Assembly: GCA_947501565.1 (NCBI GenBank)
Contig: CANMWJ010000016.1
Span: 50,650 to 114,649, forward strand
From: an uncultured Marinobacterium sp.
GTDB lineage: Bacteria > Pseudomonadota > Gammaproteobacteria > Pseudomonadales > Balneatricaceae
Reading direction: 5' to 3'
DNA length: 64,000 bases
This document shows, in pieces, positions 1-8,297 of this stretch (the stretch's first letter is position 1; every line of letters starts with the position of its first letter). The notes under the pieces are model-generated. The model had not been told where the DNA came from and did no database searches. It saw only the letters and a list, made by a program, of their open reading frames with translations. The position numbers and the translations under genes were made by a program.

Positions 1-31
1 TAGCAAAACACATTTGATTGGAGAACCACCG

Positions 32-919
32 ATGATCAAAAAAGCATTCGGCACACTGGCCGCTACCGCGCTGTTGGCTACAACGGCAACTTTCGCGCAG
101 GCTGCAGACCTTGTTGTCGGCGGTAAGGGTTACACCGAACAGCTGCTGATGGCGTCCATGACCGAGCAGTTGCTTGCCGCTAAAGGTTACGATGTGGATA
201 AGCGTGACGGCATGGGTTCCAGCGTGTTGCGTAAAGCCCAGCTTAACGGCCAAATCGATCTGTACTGGGAGTACACCGGTACCTCCCTGCGCAGCTTCAA
301 CAAGATCAAAGACCGCATGAGCGCGGAAGAAGCCTACAACACCGTGAAGAAACTGGACGGTGAACAGGGCCTGGTATGGCTGAACCCTTCCAAAGCGAAC
401 AACACCTACGCGCTGGCGGTACGTAAAGACGATACCCGCACCACCAACGTTTCCACCCTGAGCGAGCTGGCCGACCTGATCAACAGCGGTACCCGCATGA
501 GTTTCGCCACCAGCATCGAGTTCCCGGTACGCCCGGACGGTCTGAAACCGTTCCAGAAGGAGTACGGCGTGAAGTTCAAACGTCGTGAGATCCGTAAGAT
601 GGATCCGGGTCTGGTGTACAACGCACTGAAAGAGAACGAGGTGGATATCGCGCTGGTCTTCGCCACCGACGGCCGTATCGGTGCCTTCAACTTCAAGGTA
701 CTGGACGACAACAAAGGTTTCTTCCCGGATTACTCCATCGTACCGGTGGTACGTCAGGCAACTCTGGAGAAAAACCCGGAACTGGCAGATATCCTCAACG
801 ACCTTTCCGGTCGCATCGATAACGAAGTCATGACCCGACTGAACGGTCAGGTAGATGTGGATAAGAAGTCGATCGAATCCGTGGCGGAAGGTTTCCTGAA
901 GGAACAAGGCCTGCTGTAA
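32..919 (+). CDS. Glycine betaine/osmoprotectant ABC transporter substrate-binding protein (OsmF/OpuAC type)
   Basis: Predicted periplasmic binding protein of 295 aa that would deliver a quaternary amine such as glycine betaine, choline or carnitine to an ABC importer. The N terminus is a clear signal peptide (MIKKAFGTLAATALLA, cleavage after AQA near residue 24). The mature part opens with LVVGGKGYTEQLLMASM and contains LYWEYTGTSL, both typical of the OpuAC/OsmF family. I place the start at the ATG at 32, behind GGAG at 20-23; a TTG at 14 would add residues ahead of the signal peptide. The matching ATPase and permease are not to the right, so they are either upstream of the window or absent. 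A strong intrinsic terminator follows directly. The family is clear; the substrate is inferred. Confidence 0.88.
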   Translation: MIKKAFGTLAATALLATTATFAQAADLVVGGKGYTEQLLMASMTEQLLAAKGYDVDKRDGMGSSVLRKAQLNGQIDLYWEYTGTSLRSFNKIKDRMSAEEAYNTVKKLDGEQGLVWLNPSKANNTYALAVRKDDTRTTNVSTLSELADLINSGTRMSFATSIEFPVRPDGLKPFQKEYGVKFKRREIRKMDPGLVYNALKENEVDIALVFATDGRIGAFNFKVLDDNKGFFPDYSIVPVVRQATLEKNPELADILNDLSGRIDNEVMTRLNGQVDVDKKSIESVAEGFLKEQGLL

Positions 920-940
920 GTTTCAGCACGTACAAATAAG

Positions 941-965
941 AAAGCCGGCACTATGCCGGCTTTTT
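941..965 (+). terminator. Intrinsic terminator after the osmoprotectant-binding-protein gene
   Basis: The 9-bp stem AAAGCCGGC / GCCGGCTTT has a 5-nt loop and runs into TTTTT, 22 bases after the stop codon. Confidence 0.85.
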
Positions 966-989
966 AGTGTGCCATCGTAACCGCCGCTA

Positions 990-1592
990 GGCATCGCTGC
1001 GCAATGGAGAACCTACTTGACGGGTAGGTTGGCGAAGAACGAAGCGACTCCCAACATCGCCATATCAACAGATGCTTTAAATAACGGTGGTCGCAGGCAG
1101 TCACAAACGTTCCGTTGGGCATCGCTGCGCGATGGCCAACCTACTTAACGGGTAGGTTGGTGACGAGCGAAGCGACTCCCAACATCGCCATACAACAGAT
1201 GCTTTAAATAACGGCGATAGCAGGCAGTCACAAACGTTCTGTTGGGCATCGCTGCGCGATAGCCAACCTACTTGACGGGTAGGTTGGCGACGAGCGAAGC
1301 GACTCCCAGCATCGCCATATCAACAGATGCTTTGAATAACGGCGATAGCAGGCCGTCACAAACATTCCGTTGGGCATCGCTGCGCGATGGTCAATCTACT
1401 TGACGGGTAGGTTGGCGACGAGCGAAGCGACTCCCAACATCGCCATATCAACAGATGCTTTGAATAACGGCGATAGCAGGTAGTCACAAACGTTCCGTTA
1501 GGCATCGCCATATCGACAGATGCTTTGAATAACAGCGGTCGCAGGCAGTCACAAACGTTCCGTTGGGCATCGCTGCGCGATAGCCAACCTAC
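990..1592. repeat. Tandem array of about 128-bp units carrying a palindromic dispersed repeat
   Basis: This stretch between two convergent genes is noncoding and built from tandem units starting at 990, 1118, 1245, 1373, 1501 and 1566. The first four are 128, 127, 128 and 128 bp. The fifth is an internally deleted 65-bp unit, and the sixth is cut off after 27 bp, just before the next gene's stop codon. Each full unit contains GGCATCGCTGCGCGATGG, then an inverted repeat CCAACCTAC / GTAGGTTGG with a 7-nt loop, then GCGAAGCGACTCCCAAC and a unique spacer. The fifth unit looks like a deletion between the GGCATCGC and ACATCGCC motifs. A single copy in the opposite orientation lies at 39813-39891. 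Open frames here are repeat artefacts. Confidence 0.9.
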
Positions 1593-1599
1593 GAGGCGC

Positions 1600-4146
1600 T
1601 TAAGCGTTTTCCGGACAGAGGCGCACCACATTGTCCGCGCTGCTGGCCCGGCAGTAGGACACCAGCTCTTCAAACGGCAGCGGCTTGGAATAGTAATACC
1701 CCTGAATCTCGTGACAGCCCTCTCCCACCAGGAAACTCAGCTGGTGATCGGTCTCCACCCCTTCGGCGGTCAGCGCCAGATCGAAGCTCTGCGCCAGGCT
1801 GATAATCGCCCGCGCAATCGCAACGCTGTTTTTATCGTTAGGCAGGCCATCCACGAAGGATTTGTCGATCTTCAGGCGGGTAACCGGCAGGGTTTGCAGG
1901 TAACTCATCGCCGAGTAACCGGTACCGAAATCATCGATCGCCAGGCCGATGCCCATCTGGCGGAACTTACGCAGGGTACGTACCGCTTCCTCAATGTCGG
2001 TGGCGATATAACTTTCCGTAATCTCCAGTTCCAGCTGCTCCGGACAGATACCGGTACTCTTCATAGTCCGCAACAGATGGGTACTCAAACTATCGTTGCT
2101 GAGCTGGACGTTGGACACGTTCACGCTCACATGGTTGAGCGAAACCCCGGCAGCCATCAGGCGCATAAAGTCGTGGCAGGCCTGATCCAGCACCCACTCG
2201 CCGATCGGGTTGATCAGCCCCAGCTCCTCTGCCAGTGGAATAAAGTCCGCCGGTGACACAAAACCCAGCACCGGGCTCTGCCAGCGGATCAGGGCTTCCA
2301 TCGATACCACCGCGCCAGTCGTGGCGGATACTTTGGGCTGGTAGAACAGACGGAACTGATCGCCATGCTGAATCGCCTCACGCAACGCACGGGTCATCTC
2401 GGTACGCGCCTTCATCCGTGTGGAAAGGTCGTCGGAGAAGAAACAGTATTTGTTGCGGCCGCTCTCCTTGGCTTTGTACATCGCCAGGTCGGCGCTTTTA
2501 ATCAACGTGACGCTGTCGTGACCATCCAGCGGATAGATCGCCACGCCGATACTCGCGGAGATGTTGATCTCCTGCCCGGCCACGCAGAATGGACGTGTGA
2601 ACTGTTCAAGGTAGTGTCGTGCCACCTCCTCCAGCTCTGCGGCACTGCTCACCCGCTCCACCAGAATGTTGAACTCATCACCACCGATACGGGCCAGGGT
2701 GTGATGGGGTGCCACGTTGGCGCGTAAACGTGCGGCCACTTCCAGCAGCAACGCATCCCCGACGTCGTGCCCCTGGGTATCGTTGACCTGCTTGAACTGG
2801 TCCAGATCGATAAACAACATCGCCATCTCGCGGTGTCCGGCGGCGGCATCCTGCAGCATGGTATCCAGCTTCTGGCCCCAGAAACGGCGGTTGGGCAACT
2901 CGGTCAGGACATCGTGGTTGGACAGGTATTCCAGCTCCTGCCTGGAGGCCTCCAGCGAGTCCTCACGTTCGCGTACCGTTTGCGCCAGACGGTTGATACT
3001 CTCGGAGATGGTCTGCAATTCATCGCCACTGCTCACCACCTCGGCTTCCTTGTAATCCTGTCGGGCGATCCGGCCGATCTGCTGCATCAGTTGCGATAGC
3101 GGTCGCTCCAGGCTGCGCTGAATCATAAACCGCATCAGCACCAGGGTGACACCCGCCACCAGCAACAGGATATAAAACAGGTGCGTTCGGTTTTCGGCCA
3201 GTACCCGGGTCAGCGCCGCACGCTCCAGATGGGCGGTAATATTGATCAGCCCCTCCAGCCCCACCAGATGCAGCGTACCCCGGTACTCCAGCTCCGCTTC
3301 ATCCACCTGCAGGCGGTTCAGCGCATCACCGTCAAATAACGAGCGGATCAGATTGGCATCCGCGACAGATGCGATGGTGAGTTCAAAATTCACATCCAGG
3401 TCTTGAGACAGACGAGTAAAGTACGCCGCATCCAGCACGCGAGTCATCTCAATATGCGCAACCTCCCGCTGCTCTGCGCTATCGAACAGGCTGGCGTGGG
3501 ACTTCATCACCAGCGTCTCATCCATGTAGCTGTAGGTCACCACACTGCTCTGGCGCAGACGGTTGGTTGTATAGTTCGGCTGATGCATCAATTCAATCTG
3601 GTCCTGACGCAACAGTTCAAGCGGGACCGACTGGTACTCCTGCTCGGATTCGTAGCGCCGCAGCAGGCGACGCCTGTTATCGGCGTAGGAGATAAAGTTG
3701 AGGTGATACCCGCCCTCATCCTTGGCGACGTAGGCGATCAGTTCACCCGCGCGGTTATAGAGGGAGATATCGTTGTTGAAGGAGAGCTTGACCCGGCTGA
3801 GCAGCTCCTCAGCGATCGTCTTCTTCTCTTCGTCGATCAGGAAGGTGTTGTAGTTGTTTTTATCTTCGTAGTTGTTGACCAGATCGATGGAGGCGAGGGT
3901 CGGCTCATGGCTTTTGATAAAGGCGATACCCTCATGCAACCCTGATTCGATGTTGCTGATGTTGTACGCCAGACGCTGGAAACCGTGGCGCATGCGCGTC
4001 TCGGTATTTTCCAGAAAGTTCTGCTTCAGAAAGCTGTCGAAGTAAACGCCAAGAGCAGCCAGGATCAGAATCCCGGCTGCTGTCATCAGCAGAGCGAAAC
4101 GAACTGCGAGGTGGGAATTAGGCCGGCTACCGCTTACATCAACCAT
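1600..4146 (-). CDS. Membrane GGDEF-EAL c-di-GMP signalling protein with large periplasmic sensor region
   Basis: 848 aa. A transmembrane segment at about 15-36 is followed by a periplasmic region of roughly 280 residues, a second segment at about 322-341, a HAMP-like linker, a GGDEF domain (about 405-570) and an EAL domain (about 590-835). The cyclase site is intact (GGDEF at 488-492) but the RxxD inhibitory site is absent (APHH in its place). The EAL side keeps MEALIRW, ITES, AIDDFGTGYS, KIDKSF and AEGVET, so phosphodiesterase activity is plausible; the net direction cannot be read. It lies 15 bases downstream of a sugar-type binding-protein gene in the same orientation. The pair resembles a LuxP/LuxQ-style arrangement in which a loaded binding protein signals to a membrane partner; that coupling is inferred. 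Confidence 0.9.
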   Translation of the reverse strand: MVDVSGSRPNSHLAVRFALLMTAAGILILAALGVYFDSFLKQNFLENTETRMRHGFQRLAYNISNIESGLHEGIAFIKSHEPTLASIDLVNNYEDKNNYNTFLIDEEKKTIAEELLSRVKLSFNNDISLYNRAGELIAYVAKDEGGYHLNFISYADNRRRLLRRYESEQEYQSVPLELLRQDQIELMHQPNYTTNRLRQSSVVTYSYMDETLVMKSHASLFDSAEQREVAHIEMTRVLDAAYFTRLSQDLDVNFELTIASVADANLIRSLFDGDALNRLQVDEAELEYRGTLHLVGLEGLINITAHLERAALTRVLAENRTHLFYILLLVAGVTLVLMRFMIQRSLERPLSQLMQQIGRIARQDYKEAEVVSSGDELQTISESINRLAQTVREREDSLEASRQELEYLSNHDVLTELPNRRFWGQKLDTMLQDAAAGHREMAMLFIDLDQFKQVNDTQGHDVGDALLLEVAARLRANVAPHHTLARIGGDEFNILVERVSSAAELEEVARHYLEQFTRPFCVAGQEINISASIGVAIYPLDGHDSVTLIKSADLAMYKAKESGRNKYCFFSDDLSTRMKARTEMTRALREAIQHGDQFRLFYQPKVSATTGAVVSMEALIRWQSPVLGFVSPADFIPLAEELGLINPIGEWVLDQACHDFMRLMAAGVSLNHVSVNVSNVQLSNDSLSTHLLRTMKSTGICPEQLELEITESYIATDIEEAVRTLRKFRQMGIGLAIDDFGTGYSAMSYLQTLPVTRLKIDKSFVDGLPNDKNSVAIARAIISLAQSFDLALTAEGVETDHQLSFLVGEGCHEIQGYYYSKPLPFEELVSYCRASSADNVVRLCPENA

Positions 4147-4161
4147 GGCTTATCTACCTGC

Positions 4162-5082
4162 TCAGAAGATCGGAGCAACGTCCTCCACGTTTTCACGGGA
4201 GATCAGACGAACCGGGTTGCTGATGTGGCTCGGCACAACTTCGCCAGCCACCAGTTTCGCAGCCGCATCCGCTGTTTCCTGTCCGCCGAGGGGAAAGTGA
4301 ATCGAACCGGTCTGCGTGCCTGCCCGGATCGCCGCACGCGCTTCGCTGGTGTAGTCGGTGCCCAGCATGATGATGGAGCCTGGATCGATGCCATATTTCT
4401 CCAATACCGGGCGTACGCCGCTCAGCATGCTGTCGCTTTCGGCATAGATCGCATCCACGCGTTCGCCGGATTTCAGCAGTTTATCCATCTCAATCAACGC
4501 ATCCTTACGCAGGTAGTTACCGGTGCGCTTCAGAATACGCAGCTCTGGATACTGTTTCATGACAGCCAGGAATCCCTGACTGCGCAGCTGCGTCACATCC
4601 GCAGTCTGAATGCCTTCCAACAGCAACACGGTGCCTTTGCCCTGCAGCTGCTCAGCGATGTAGCGCCCTGCGATGTCGCCAATCTTCACGTTGTCGGAGT
4701 TGATAAAGGTGCTGTAGTTCTCGGTCTGCACGCCGCGATCCAGAATGATCACCTTGATGCCCGCCGCGTGTGCTTTGCTGATCACCGGCACAACCGCATT
4801 CTCATCGTTGGTGCCCACCACCAGCACTTCCACCTGCTGCGCGATAAACTGCTCGATCTGGCGGATCAGCAGGGATGTTTTGCCCTGCGCGTCAGAGTAA
4901 ACAAACTCCAGCTCCGGATACCCGGCCACCGCATCACGCACGGCAAACACCTGCGCTTTACGAAAATCGTTTTTCATCGTGTCCTGTGCGAACGCGACTA
5001 CAGGTTTGTCACCCTGCCCGGCCTGACCCAATGCGGGCAGCAGGAGACAGAAGCTCATAACCAACACCTTAAAAAACTGCAT
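4162..5082 (-). CDS. Periplasmic sugar-binding-protein-like sensor (Peripla_BP_4/RbsB family)
   Basis: 306 aa from the ATG at 5082, which has an excellent ribosome site (AAGGGGG); the longer frame starting at 5112 would displace the signal peptide. Residues 1-21 (MQFFKVLVMSFCLLLPALGQ) are a signal peptide. The mature protein has the type I periplasmic-binding fold: VVAFAQDTMKNDFRKAQ at the start, VEVLVVGTNDENAVVPVI, VIILDRGV and IYAESDSMLSGV. There is no ABC permease or ATPase beside it. Instead the next gene is the GGDEF-EAL protein, so it probably acts as a ligand-loaded sensor rather than for uptake. The ligand could be a sugar or an autoinducer-2-like molecule; the sequence does not decide. 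Confidence 0.85.
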   Translation of the reverse strand: MQFFKVLVMSFCLLLPALGQAGQGDKPVVAFAQDTMKNDFRKAQVFAVRDAVAGYPELEFVYSDAQGKTSLLIRQIEQFIAQQVEVLVVGTNDENAVVPVISKAHAAGIKVIILDRGVQTENYSTFINSDNVKIGDIAGRYIAEQLQGKGTVLLLEGIQTADVTQLRSQGFLAVMKQYPELRILKRTGNYLRKDALIEMDKLLKSGERVDAIYAESDSMLSGVRPVLEKYGIDPGSIIMLGTDYTSEARAAIRAGTQTGSIHFPLGGQETADAAAKLVAGEVVPSHISNPVRLISRENVEDVAPIF

Positions 5083-5546
5083 CCGACCCCCTTCGCAAAA
5101 CGCAAAATTCAAACAGATAAATAATACCCATAAGGTTTGTGCATATTACACAAAAATATCAAAAATGGCACCAACACCACAAAATACGGGCACCTTTAAA
5201 AATACAGCCTGACCTGAATCAAACAAAAAAAAGCACACCCGAACAAATTTCAAACAAAAATTAAATCAAATACATTTTATAAACGTACCCGTTTACGCCT
5301 GTTTTTTCCCCTCCTGAGCAGATCCTGCAAACGCCCTTAGAGGCGTGATTCGCCGGAACACCTCGCGCCCTGAACCCAACTGAAACGGGAGAGGAAAACC
5401 TGTATGAAATAGAGAGCAACCCACTGAATCACATCAATTTTCCCACCTTTTACATCCTTTTACCGCCGATAGGCTTCTGATCCGATCAATCGTCGTGCTA
5501 AGCTGCCGAAAAGATGATGAGTGTAGTATCAAGAAAGAGTGATTTG
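5083..5546. other. AT-rich divergent intergenic region
   Basis: About 460 bp between divergently transcribed genes, clearly AT-richer than its surroundings, especially 5110-5310. It must hold the promoters of both sides, but I could not pick a convincing -35/-10 pair, hairpin or RNA gene. A GCCGATAG at 5465-5472 resembles a flagellar sigma-28 -10 element but lacks a matching -35. Confidence 0.6.
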
Positions 5547-6326
5547 ATGGCAGGCCTGAAAGTACTGATTGTTGATGACGCCCGTTTTATCCGAGATCTG
5601 GTAAAAAAAATCGTTACCACCGGCTTTCCCGATTCTCAGGCGGATGCCGCCGAAGATGGTGAAGCCGGACGCAAGCTGATGATGAACAACAGCTACGACA
5701 TCATCCTGTGCGACTGGGAGATGCCGGGCATGTCAGGGCTGGAACTGCTGCAGTGGGCCCGTCGCCAACCCGCCTACCAGAAAGTCCCTTTCCTGATGAT
5801 CACCAGCCGTGGTGAACGCGACTACGTACTCAAAGCCGTGCAATCCGGCGTGAACGACTACATCGGCAAACCCTTCGAACCCAAGCAGCTGATCGAAAAG
5901 ATCAAACAGTGGCTCGCCCGCGGTGGTGAAACCAGTGCTGCCGCCCGCCGCCGTGCGGCTGAGATGCTCGCCGCTGAACCCCGTGCACAGAAACCGGCCG
6001 CACAGAAACCCAAAGGCCTGGCTCAGATCCGTCTGGGCAGCGGTTCCAGCCGTTGTGCCATCAAAGACATCACCCTGCAGCAGGTGAAAGTGGCGGTGAA
6101 ACGCGAGGAATCCCTGCCCAGCATTCTGGAAGCCGCGGTAGTGGATATCGAACAGGCCGCCGGAGGCAGCATGGTGCAGCTGAACGGTTTTGTGCGCGCC
6201 ATCGAAGCTCACGAACCTAAAGCCGACTCCACCTTCCTCAACGTCGAGGTTCGCTTTGTCGACAACGACCCGGACAAGCTGGACCTGCTCTCCCGCTATA
6301 TCGAACGCATGAACAAGGCGGGTTAA
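5547..6326 (+). CDS. Response regulator: CheY-like receiver with a PilZ-like C-terminal region
   Basis: 259 aa from the ATG at 5547, which sits behind AAGAGTG and five residues before the receiver begins (KVLIVDDARFIRDL). Upstream ATGs at 5514 and 5517 are in frame but less well placed. The receiver (about 1-125) has its phospho-aspartate in ILCDWEMPGMSG and its lysine in IGKPFEP. An Ala/Lys/Pro-rich linker (about 130-165) leads to a domain of about 90 residues ending VEVRFVDNDPDKLDLLSRYIERMN. This resembles the end of PilZ domains, but I see no RxxxR c-di-GMP motif, so binding is doubtful. No partner kinase is adjacent. A role in motility or surface behaviour is only a guess. Confidence 0.8.
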   Translation: MAGLKVLIVDDARFIRDLVKKIVTTGFPDSQADAAEDGEAGRKLMMNNSYDIILCDWEMPGMSGLELLQWARRQPAYQKVPFLMITSRGERDYVLKAVQSGVNDYIGKPFEPKQLIEKIKQWLARGGETSAAARRRAAEMLAAEPRAQKPAAQKPKGLAQIRLGSGSSRCAIKDITLQQVKVAVKREESLPSILEAAVVDIEQAAGGSMVQLNGFVRAIEAHEPKADSTFLNVEVRFVDNDPDKLDLLSRYIERMNKAG

Positions 6327-6431
6327 ACCCCGCCTGATAAGACCACCACCCGGTGCGCAAGAATCGGGTGGTCAGCTCTCTCCTACTGCTGCACACTGAT
6401 CCTACCTCCCACGTTTCAGGCCGTTGTCGTT

Positions 6432-7337
6432 ATGCAGCCCTCAGATACGCTAACCTCAGATCAGCCACCGGCAGATTTAACCGCCGAACAGCAGCGCCAG
6501 TACGACCTGGTGGCGCAGGCGATTCACTTTATCCACAGCCACGCCCGTCAACAGCCCTCGCTGGCTGAGATCGCCGCGCATGTGAACCTGAGTGAATACC
6601 ACCTGCAGCGCCTGTTCAGCCGCTGGGCGGGGATCTCACCCAAGCGTTTCCTGCAGTTCCTGACCAAGGAATACGCCAAAGGTGCGTTGCGCCGTTCCGA
6701 CGACCTGCTCAGCACCACATTAGAGAGTGGGCTCTCCAGCCCGGGACGTTTGCACGATCTGATGGTCAGCTGCGAAGCGATGACACCGGGTGAGATCAAG
6801 CAGCAGGGCCTGGGGGTTACCCTGGAGTACGGCAGCGCCGAGACCCCGTTTGGCCTTGCCCTGCTGGGCTGGACCGCGCGTGGGTTATGCCATCTGGCGT
6901 TTTACGACGGTTCCGGCAACGCAGCGCTGACTGAGCTTAGGATGCTCTGGCCCCTGGCCGAGCTGGTTGAGAACAACCGGGGCGCCCAAGAGATGTGCAG
7001 CAAAATCTTCCCCACCGAACCCACTTCCGGTCGCCTGCATCTGCTGCTCAAGGGCACCAACTTCCAGATCAAGGTGTGGGAAGCACTGCTCAACACCCAA
7101 TCGGGGCAGTTGCTCTCCTACGGCCAGCTGGCGCGACTGATGGATTCGCCCAACGCCCAGCGTGCCGTTGGCAGCGCGGTGGGCGCCAACAAGATCGGTT
7201 TCCTGATCCCCTGCCACCGGGTAATCCGCGAAAGCGGCGACAGCGGCCAGTATCGCTGGGGCAACGAGCGCAAACAGGCGATTCAGGTCTGGGAGGCAAA
7301 CCAGATCAATCCAGAAGCTGGCACCACCACTTCATAA
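6432..7337 (+). CDS. Ada-like AraC-type regulator fused to O6-methylguanine-DNA methyltransferase
   Basis: 301 aa. An AraC-type helix-turn-helix occupies about 25-120 (LAEIAAHVNLSEYHLQRLFSRWAGISPKRFLQFL). The rest is a methylated-DNA-protein cysteine methyltransferase with the suicide cysteine at 261 in IPCHRVIRESG and the helix-turn-helix RAVGSAVGANKI just before it. It lacks the N-terminal zinc domain that repairs methylphosphotriesters in E. coli Ada, so it belongs to the shorter Ada-like group. Expected job: direct reversal of O6-alkylguanine, with a regulatory role in the alkylation response. It is probably its own transcription unit, since the next gene starts 101 bp later with its own strong ribosome site. 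Confidence 0.9.
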   Translation: MQPSDTLTSDQPPADLTAEQQRQYDLVAQAIHFIHSHARQQPSLAEIAAHVNLSEYHLQRLFSRWAGISPKRFLQFLTKEYAKGALRRSDDLLSTTLESGLSSPGRLHDLMVSCEAMTPGEIKQQGLGVTLEYGSAETPFGLALLGWTARGLCHLAFYDGSGNAALTELRMLWPLAELVENNRGAQEMCSKIFPTEPTSGRLHLLLKGTNFQIKVWEALLNTQSGQLLSYGQLARLMDSPNAQRAVGSAVGANKIGFLIPCHRVIRESGDSGQYRWGNERKQAIQVWEANQINPEAGTTTS

Positions 7338-7438
7338 AAGATTCACGGGCCTGTAACCTACGCACTGGTTAATATTGCGCGCGTTTTCACGCTAACCCGA
7401 GCCACGGGTGGCGTTATCCACAGCGGTCAGGAGGTTCA

Positions 7439-8158
7439 ATGGCAGTTCGCAAGACGGTTTCTTCTCTTCAGGTGGTCGAGTACCTGAGGAACTGCATTGA
7501 GCATGGCGACCTGCAACCGGAGGACAAACTGCCGTCCGAACGGGTAATTAGTGAAACCCTGAAAACCACCCGCGTCACCGCCCGCGAAGCGCTGAAACAG
7601 CTGGAAGCGGAGGGGGCGATCTACCGCTCCAACCGCCGCGGCTGGTTTGTCACCCCGCGCCGTATCAACTACGACCCGAGCCGCGCCTCCTTCTTCATGG
7701 ACTATGTGGCCGATCAGGGCTTTGTGCCCTTCAGCCGCGAGCTAAGCAAGAACCGCATCGACGCCAGCGATCGCCTGGCGAAAAAGATGAATGTCAAAGA
7801 GGGCGACGAGCTGGTCGAGCTGGAGCGCGTGCGCGGCGCCAATGGTCGCGCGGTCTATCTGGAAAGCATCTACCTCAATCCGCAACTGCTGCCGGGCATC
7901 TACGATCAGGATCTGGAACACTCAGTCAGCACCGTGGTGCGCAATATCTATTCGCAGGAGTTTGCCACCACCGAGTTGGATATCACCGTGGGGGCGCTGA
8001 CCGCCGAACAGGCCGAGCTGCTGGATGCACCGTCCGGTTATACCTGCATCTGCGTGCACCGCATCACCCGTAATCAGAACGGCGATATTCTGGAGTATGA
8101 TCGGGAGTTCTGGCGTCACGACTCGCTGAACATCAACGTGCTAATCCAGGGCCAGTGA
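7439..8158 (+). CDS. phnR: GntR-family (UTRA) regulator of the 2-aminoethylphosphonate locus, PhnR-like
   Basis: 239 aa. An N-terminal GntR winged helix (about 5-75: LPSERVISETLKTTRVTAREALKQLEAEGAIYR) is followed by a UTRA effector domain (about 85-235). The start has an ideal site, AGGAGG, eight bases upstream. Position at the head of AEP transport and degradation genes makes it their likely regulator, with AEP or a breakdown product as effector. Palindromes of the form CTGGT-N4-ACCAG lie before the binding-protein gene (8255-8268) and before phnW (12309-12322), with a weaker one at 18218-18231. These symmetric sites fit a dimeric GntR protein. That this protein binds them is inferred. Confidence 0.82.
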   Translation: MAVRKTVSSLQVVEYLRNCIEHGDLQPEDKLPSERVISETLKTTRVTAREALKQLEAEGAIYRSNRRGWFVTPRRINYDPSRASFFMDYVADQGFVPFSRELSKNRIDASDRLAKKMNVKEGDELVELERVRGANGRAVYLESIYLNPQLLPGIYDQDLEHSVSTVVRNIYSQEFATTELDITVGALTAEQAELLDAPSGYTCICVHRITRNQNGDILEYDREFWRHDSLNINVLIQGQ

Positions 8159-8209
8159 GCTGACTCCCGCCATGATTCCAAATTGGTCGTTCACAAACTT
8201 TTTTTGTAA

Positions 8210-8227
8210 CTGTCACGGAACCGTCAA
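8210..8227 (+). promoter_or_regulatory. Putative Pho box and promoter of the AEP transport operon
   Basis: Two 7-bp half-sites, CTGTCAC (8210-8216) and CCGTCAA (8221-8227), start exactly 11 bp apart, as in the PhoB consensus of CTGTCAT repeats. The box ends 10 bp before a possible -10 element, TAATCT (8238-8243), the usual spacing at PhoB-dependent promoters. This would tie phosphonate uptake to phosphate starvation. The -10 match is modest. Confidence 0.6.
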
Positions 8228-8254
8228 ATTCACTGCTTAATCTATGCGCATCTT

Positions 8255-8268
8255 CTGGTCTAGACCAG
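8255..8268. promoter_or_regulatory. Operator palindrome before phnS
   Basis: CTGGTCTAGACCAG is a perfect 14-bp palindrome about 12 bp downstream of the likely -10 element and 29 bp before the binding-protein ATG, a good position for a repressor to block transcription. The same half-sites recur before phnW. Confidence 0.7.
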
Positions 8269-8297
8269 AGCATTTTTTAAGATTGAGGAGTGTGACG

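Noticed and set aside
1356..1673. Open frame across the tandem array
   Set aside because: Its length comes from repeat units lacking stops; there is no family match and it overlaps a clear gene end.
5465..5472. GCCGATAG resembling a sigma-28 -10 element before the response regulator
   Set aside because: No TAAA-like -35 at the required distance; one half alone is not enough.
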